Assembly (NCBI GenBank): GCA_002224055.1
Contig: AZLU01000068.1
Coordinates: 62,001 to 126,000 of the forward strand
Length of the DNA: 64,000 bases
DNA from: Pezizomycotina sp. ARF18
Taxonomy: Eukaryota > Ascomycota
Direction of reading: 5' to 3'
Each line of letters begins with the position of its first letter. The stretch's first letter is position 1. Below the pieces are notes generated by a model that was given only the letters and a program-made list of their open reading frames with translations, was not told where the DNA came from and searched no databases. Both the position numbers and the translations under genes were made by a program. Shown here piece after piece: positions 57,726-64,000 of the stretch.

Positions 57726-59426
57726 ATGGGTTTGCTCGATCTCCCTCCTGAAATCATCCGCGAGATTGTGGATGCTTGCGGCGTCAGTATCAGATATGCA
57801 TATCTCGTCCTTTCTTCCTGTTATCTCCCCATCACAGTGTTATATCCAGAAGCTCATTCGGCACATTCACAGAGCTAATTCTGCGGCAGAGATTGGAAAG
57901 CACTTCGACTCGCTCACCCACTGTTTGCCGACGTTTGCGTCAAACCCCTCTTTCGGACGATCAAGGTCGGATTCCACGCCTTCAGCTATAAAGTGAGGAG
58001 CATGAGTAATCGCGGCGTCAGCGACATCACCAGCGACATCAAAAACGAGAATGACGTGAAAAGGTTCGAAATCGACGTCAGGGAGATAGTCATCACTACC
58101 ACCCGGCTGCGAGGAACACTCCACTTACCATATTTCGGGGTAAGTTCCGTCGAGCTGATAATAGGCCGTGTCTCCAGGCTGGAGCTGGTCACAGTGGACG
58201 TCAACGTCAAATACACCAGTAATCGCACGATTCAGACGATGATGGGGACGTTAGATAAGGTTCTCGCGGGGAAAATATTGCGAGTCAAGTTCAAATCGCT
58301 CGATTCCGTGGGATCCAGTATCGTCTTCCATACCCCTCAGAGGTGGAATCGATGGATCTCGAAGGAACGGACGCGAGAGATTTAGCCGCAAGCCTAAAAA
58401 CCGTCCTCACGGGCACAACACACACGCCGAGATTATCCTCGCTCCGGGTTGCCCTCTCCACCGGCAGTTTCTATTTCGACCTTCTTTGCCACATCTCAGT
58501 ATCGAAAAGCCAAACCCTCCAAGAACCTGAAAAGGTGGAGCTCCTCTGCTAGACACCTCGCGAATACCTCAGCCGATTCTTTAGCCAGACCACCGTCGCA
58601 TGCTCCCCAATCTCCGAGAGTTGTTCGTCGCGGACCGTCGCGTAAACCTATCGACAACCTTCTGGGCGACTTTTCAGGCAGAGAATAACGCGCCGAGCAT
58701 GATCGGGACCAGCACGGTCAGCGGCGAACTCCTGGGCTACATCCTCTCTCCTTGCGGTGCCGGCCTAGCCGTGCTGGAGCTCAACCTCTTCATGCCCGGT
58801 GGTGACGAATATACGGGTTAACGCAAGACTACGCAGATGATGCAAACCTGGCAAAGTCCCTTTGGGAAGAATGCATACCGTAAATACAGCGTAACCTTGT
58901 GACGTTAGCGGTCAATATCGTCCGTCCAATCGAACAGCTTTTCCGACCACGCCCTCCCTCAATGTTCATGGACGATACGGAAGTATACACCGACAACTTC
59001 TGCAGCGGCGGGTTACATTGGACGACGCAGCACCCCTGGAGCATGCTCCGCAACGACGCCGAGTACGACTTCCCGAACTTGGTCTCCTTCAGCGACTTCG
59101 CGACCTGGGGAAAGGGCGTACTCGGTTCGTTCATGGAAATATTGGGGTGCCAGACTTCTCCGAGGATCCGTAACGTCAGTATCGTTTTTGGGACTGTGAG
59201 TGATTCGAGGGCTGTTATTGATGAAGTGTTTGCCGAAGTTGAGAGGAGGGAACATGGGGGGTGGAGGTTTAAGACTGTGGAGTCGACGCAGTTGGACGTT
59301 GATGTGTTTGTTAAGCCTTTCAGGGGAAGAGTGAACCTCTCGCGCACGAGGGGAGGAAGTATTCTTTTGGTGGGTTTGGGTGGAATTTTCGTTACGACCA
59401 AAGTTGAAGGAAGGGTGGAACGATAG
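57726..59426 (+). pseudogene. F-box/LRR-like family, copy 10
   Basis: ATG at 57726 gives MGLLDLPPEIIREIVDACG, a good F-box first half, ending at a GTCAGT donor (57783). The intron ends at GCGGCAG (57889) with a CTAAT branch. The next exon reads DWKALRLAHPLFADV and VKPLFRTIKVGFHAFS, although joined directly the phase is off by one. The frame stays open to 58383 (VREIVITTTRLRGTLHLPYF; RLELVTVDVNVKY), shifts, and continues with LPNLRELFVADRRVNLSTTF, ELLGYILSPCGAGLAVLELN and, from 58900, HPWSMLRNDAEYDFPNLVSF, RNVSIVFGTVSDSRAVIDE and SILLVGLGGIFVTT, ending at a TAG at 59424. This is the best preserved copy, with four frame problems in 570 or so codons, and it pairs with copy 8. An SCF-adaptor role is inferred from the F-box alone. 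Confidence 0.65.
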
Positions 59427-60162
59427 AAAGGGGTTGAAAACCGCCAGTGGGAAGCGGATTCAACCAATGCATTTCATGGCTTCAATTCTGTGCTCTGTTT
59501 CTCTTTCACGAAACAACTTTTCTGCCTTCTTGCTTTTCAAAGTCCAAGTCGAGTTGCTCAATCCAATGGCATCAGGATGGTATGTACGAGCAATACGAAG
59601 TCGAACAATCGGATCAGAGAAAACCACGATGTTAACTTGAACTAACGCTCGAAGATGGATGCATCAAATCAATGAATCGCGGTTGATGAGGCGTACGGTG
59701 ATAAAGTGCAACTTGTTTCTTTTCACCCACTTGCGACGCGGCCTCTTAGCCCTTCGATCTATGATCCGCTTCTTCTCTTTCTTCTCCTGTATCCTCAGTA
59801 CTATGTTCATGCTCGTGCTTATCGAGAGAATTCTTCCCCGGAAGCTATCTCCATCAGAACCCCATCCCCTCATCTTTCTCCGTTCTTCAGCGAATCTCTG
59901 AAAGCCTGGTTTGGTACGCTATTCGCTAGAGACCTGAACATCAGTAATACGAAGAAGAACTACATCGTGAATCGACGAGAACGGGAAGCTGAAGGGATTG
60001 ACGAAGTGGGTATCAGTCGGTCGATTAGTGGTCGATAACCTAGATCTATAGATCTAGCAAATGAAAGTTTTCTTTCTATTCGAGGAGCAAATGATGAGAA
60101 ATCTCTTCCAACTCAGCAAACGCAGAAAGAAAATGCTCGCAGTATTGAAGTCGCAAAAGCAG

Positions 60163-60193
<31 letters not shown>

Positions 60194-62900
60194 GAAGGAA
60201 AGCGCCAACGCAAGAAGGGAGAGAGGAGAGAGAGCGACAGAGCGACAGAGGGTTACTCGGAAGTCTGGGAATCCCTGGCCGTGCATGGAGGAAGATCAGC
60301 GGTCCTGTGCTACCAGCCTCCTTCCTTTCGTTCTTGCCCCTGAGAGTGCGAGATCCTTTCGGCATCTCCTCTATGACTCAGGTATACATCTTCCCTGACC
60401 CGTGGTCAAATCTATAACAGAGATGATATATTTTTCTGTTATTCTTCAAAAAGGCAAATCGAAAGGCTGGGTTAGTGAGACCGTGGAATAGCCGTCAGAC
60501 ATTGTAATTAAGAATGGACATCGAAGAATAGTATGGACGATATTGAATCCTAAATCGCCGGTTCACTGATTTTGTCTATCCAGTAGGAAGGAAGGAAGGA
60601 AAGCAGGAAGGAAGTGGGCCTGCAAGTAGGCGAGAACTCCCGAACGCACATGTATGAGTCAGGCAGGCATCTGCTCGGTTCGATTCGAGTGGTGAACGTT
60701 TGCCGGCATGCCTAAACTTTACTAGCAACTTCCTATTGGGAACTTTTCTCGCCGTGCTCGTTCCTCACCGCAGAGTTAGCCGAAAACGAGGAAAACCAAA
60801 AGGATGTAAAGACGCTCTTTGAATCCTGTAGGCTCCTGTGATCCTATGACTCAAGGTATACTGAGTTTCGTACACACCGGCAAAGTACTCGCAATATGGA
60901 AAGCGTAGGCATGGACCGGCATGGCGTTGTGCCGATATTTTGCTGTTGGCCAATGGAAACAGGCATCCATTTCGTTCTCAGCTCCATAGTGTCTGAAAAT
61001 GGGACACGTAACTCCAAAGGGCACAAGACTTGGACTAATTCGCATTCTAACAATACGAAGTCCTTGACCTCTTTCGAGGTTAATCAACCGGGAGTGTGTC
61101 GAACATCCCATTGAGTTAATAGCATTAAGGGCGCAAGATATCCTAAAGAATGTAGGAATAACAGTAGCGCCGGGTATCCTACCATAGTTCTGACTCAGGA
61201 ACGCCGTTATTGAAATTTCCTTCCTTATGTGAGAATGATAAAGGTCCAGGAACGCTTATATCATGGCTTTTGTCTCGAAACCGCCGCTCCTTGATTTGCC
61301 TGTTACTCGCGTAAGTTTCCTGGACTAGATTCTTAAAAAAAGCAGAAAGAAAAGAACGGTCAAAATAACATAACAGCATCGAGGAACTTTATTATTCTTA
61401 CATCGAGACCGCTCAATTATAGCTTGATTTTGTTGTGGCTATATCGTGTATTGGTCGATTGCTTCAGTGTCCCTCGCAACTGGCGCGACAAGACCTGTTC
61501 GTCGCAGATTTGTTTTTTTACCATTGCCAGCGCCAAGCTCCCTCGGGGTCTTGATATAGAGATCTTGATGTATCTCGGGACCGACTATTCGGCTCCGAGT
61601 CAATTTGAGCTATATAGCTCGACCTGTGTAATATACCCTGTCTAAAGTCCGTGAGCTAATATAATAAAATCCTGAAAAATACAAAACGTTGAGTCATTCG
61701 TTAGCGAAATAAGCTACAATCGGGAAATTGGTGGTTGGCGTATTGTGCGCCCCCCTCAAATTCTCGATCCTCCGAATAAACAATTGGAAAGTAGAGTCCT
61801 GCTTTTCTCTGCTAGTGTCACGACCGTGATGCATAGCGCTGACTGGATCAAGCTAGTCTGCGAATGGTCGCTTAGTGAAACAGGTTGGGTAGATTGATGA
61901 TGATGATGTCTTGAAGTCGTGAGGTTTTTTTTTTTAGTCTTCAAGAGTACGTGGAAAAACTTCAGACTAAGCGCTCACGTATTTTCTCCGGCTCAGCAGA
62001 TAGGAGCCTCTCGCGAGTATGCGCAATGTCGTCCGATGACACCTTTGCAGGATCCTGGAGGATCGCGAAAAACCTCAGGAGCCTATTCCTTTCCTTTTAC
62101 TATGTTTTCCTACCTATAAGCCTCCACCAGGCGGTTGGTTTTTGTCCCCCGTGGAAATAACTGGAAGCACTGCCTCCCTCAATTATAAAATTACCCTGAT
62201 CGGTATTTATATCCAAAATTTCCAAGAAAACTGTTTCTTCGTCGTATCGAGAATTTGGGTTCCGTGTTCCCGTTCTCCCAGGACCTGTGTCACGATATTC
62301 TTGCCCTTGCATGAGGTATGTCTTACTTGTGTCTGTTCTCTATGACCACTAGGGAGGATGCGATGAGCTCAGCATTCTGCACGTCCAACTTTTTTTCGAA
62401 AAGACTTTGATGACCCCGTAAGCCGTGAATCATGAATCATATATCCGCCCCCATGCGATATCACGGTCACAAGCGATACAACAACAACCATCGCCAATCA
62501 GTATACTGTCACTTTTTGAGAAACTTCATTCATCCAGTCATCCGGGATAACCGACTTAGGCAGCGTTTTCATTAAGGGTTTCGTGACTAAGACGTCGCCT
62601 TCGAGTCCAACCTTTTGCACCTTCGGAGACGGTGCATCAGCGGCATTTCCGGAACCCCGCTCACGTGATACTGCTTGATTTAAAGGTTCGTTTAGTTCGT
62701 TTTTATCGAAGCTTTTCTTAGTGGCGGTTCCTTTCTGGCCCTTGAAATTCGCTAGTTATCTCCGATTTCGTACATACGGCAAATCTATTATATTATTTAG
62801 CTTGGGCCCTCGGGTGATTTTTTCTTTTCTTTTCTGGCACCGGGGAGGATTTTTTTCATATTTTTTTTTTTTTTCACTTCTTTCTTGTTAATTCATTTTT
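59427..62900. other. Gene-poor region downstream of F-box-like copy 10
   Basis: No supported gene. An A-tract of about 27 bases is at 60163-60189, next to GAGAGA and GACAGAGC runs, and a GGAAGGAA run is at 60588-60616. Open frames are at most 118 codons and without motifs. Confidence 0.4.
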
Positions 62901-63185
62901 TCACACTCCTGACCTGAGGAGCTTTTTCCTTCGTCCCCCGTTGTTCAGATTAACGACAAAGTCGACACGCAATTTAGGGTACTTTCGTTTAGGATTCGGA
63001 TAGGATTCCACCTCTGGAACCCACCTACATCCACCTTCATCCCATTCGTAATAATCCGAGCCCTTCATTAAACGCCTCCATTCGTCTCTATTGCACAGCC
63101 TTCTCTTCTTCTTTCCTGGAGCCTTGCTCCGGTCCATCGCTCCCTTTTCGTCCGTACTTTTCATTGGGGGGATCATTCGTCCCAT
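62901..63185 (-). CDS. Hypothetical 94-residue basic protein
   Basis: An uninterrupted minus-strand frame begins with MGRMIPPMKSTDEKGAMDRS, is rich in Lys, Arg and Trp (KKKRRLCNRDEWRRLMK; YYEWDEGGCRWVPEVESY) and ends with NLNNGGRRKKLLRSGV. It has a composition more protein-like than most open frames nearby, but no known motif, no leader and no splice sites that I can tie to it. It might be a real small gene, an exon, or chance. Confidence 0.25.
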   Translation of the reverse strand: MGRMIPPMKSTDEKGAMDRSKAPGKKKRRLCNRDEWRRLMKGSDYYEWDEGGCRWVPEVESYPNPKRKYPKLRVDFVVNLNNGGRRKKLLRSGV

Positions 63186-64000
63186 CTTGAAACAGGATCG
63201 AGAAAAGAACAGATTTACATTTCGAGTCTCTCTGGAGTCTAGCCTCGTTTTATATTTCCGTTGGTTGTGATTGTTTATTTGGCCGGCTGTTTATCGTTCT
63301 TTTTATCTGATCAGGGTTGCTCCGTGGCGTTCCTCTGGAGGAGGCTAGTTTCCTCTTATTATAACCCCATTCCTTGCCGGGGATTTCCTTTCTCCTTCGT
63401 CTTTTCTTTCTTTCCTTCGGTTTCCATCGTAATCAGGATTCAGAAGTTTCTTCTTTTTGTTCATAAACGCATTTTTGATTCAAACGTCTCAATACACTTT
63501 CTCATTACTACCTTTTACCCAAAGGCGTGGGAAGACAGAACCCCTAAGGCCCGAGACCTCGGAAGTTAACAACCGCCGACATCTTGAAGCCGTTACCAGT
63601 AGTACCATGTCGTCAACGCCGGACAAGCCGGATACAGCAACGCTACTGTCTTCCCCACCTTTGCAGCTGCGAGAGTCTGGCGCAATAATTTAGTACCGTA
63701 CACACAAACGCCAAAAATGCCCTGGCTTATTCGCGTGCCCTTGTGTTAAAGAGGGGAAGAAAAACAAAAAGTGGGTTCACTATTTTTCTCCTCTACACTC
63801 TGAACAAGGATACTTAAGTAATGATATGATGTAAGTGGAAAACGGAAAACGAAGTCATATTCTCCCACTCCCCAGTATTTTTTTTTTTTTTGCCTCAGTT
63901 ATTTCTTCGCCTCGTTCGGTTCCTGAGACGAGTCGAAGTCCCTTAGTAGGAGGCCTAAACCCGTCAAATCCTTGCAAAAACAAATATTTTGATATTTGGG
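63186..64000. other. Right end of the window
   Basis: Pyrimidine-rich sequence with a T-tract at about 63880-63892. The frame from 63607 (MSSTPDKPDTATLLSSPPLQ, 30 codons or so) could be a first exon of a gene reaching past the edge, but it stops at 63693 and no donor is clear. Confidence 0.3.

Noticed and set aside
1-64000. CRISPR arrays, LTR elements, rRNA, prokaryotic operons
   Set aside because: No regularly spaced repeats, no long direct repeats at element ends, no reverse-transcriptase or integrase motifs and no rRNA sequence seen.

Overview
The window looks like nuclear DNA of a filamentous ascomycete (Pezizomycotina). Introns are short, with GTRAGT-like donors, CTAAC/CTAAT branch points and YAG acceptors. 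The recognisable genes are typical of that group: rhodopsin-domain integral membrane proteins, a LaeA-like methyltransferase, a fungal sulfatase-domain membrane protein, a GtaA-type glutaminase, a monocarboxylate-type MFS transporter, and many F-box proteins with divergent leucine-rich tails. I cannot name the species.

Layout. 0-6.5 kb: four tandem copies or fragments of one F-box/LRR-like family (+). 7.1-10 kb: sulfatase-family membrane protein (-). 11.5-13 kb: rhodopsin-domain protein A (-). 14.5-19.5 kb: two closely related F-box copies converging on each other, with a possible secreted Cys-containing protein between them. 19.5-24.5 kb: a gene-poor stretch with one perfect hairpin. 25.3-27.5 kb: LaeA-like methyltransferase (+). 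29.8-31.3 kb: MFS transporter (+). 32.2-35.3 kb: rhodopsin-domain proteins B and C (-). 37-38.5 kb: another F-box copy (-). 39.8-40 kb: a U2 spliceosomal RNA gene (-). 41.5-43.8 kb: glutaminase (+). 45.8-46 kb: a 44-residue secreted peptide gene with one clean intron (+). 46.7-49.9 kb: an F-box copy split by a 670-bp TA-flanked AT-rich MITE, plus a further fragment. 51.5-55.7 kb: an astacin-type metalloprotease with carbohydrate-binding-like modules, split by a 1.45-kb Tc1/mariner element. 57.7-59.4 kb: the last F-box copy. 59.4-64 kb: no convincing gene.

Two themes stand out. First, about ten copies of one F-box-like family, sharing an N-terminal exon, an intron at the same place and a degenerate LRR tail, are spread over the whole 64 kb in all stages of preservation. 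Second, nearly every protein-coding locus changes frame several times while motifs and splice sites remain well kept. This means either recent widespread pseudogenisation or uncorrected single-base indels in the assembly; the sequence alone cannot decide. I label such loci pseudogenes, with that caveat. The genes do not form a clear pathway. The methyltransferase, transporter and membrane-receptor-like block (25-35 kb) is only a loose neighbourhood.
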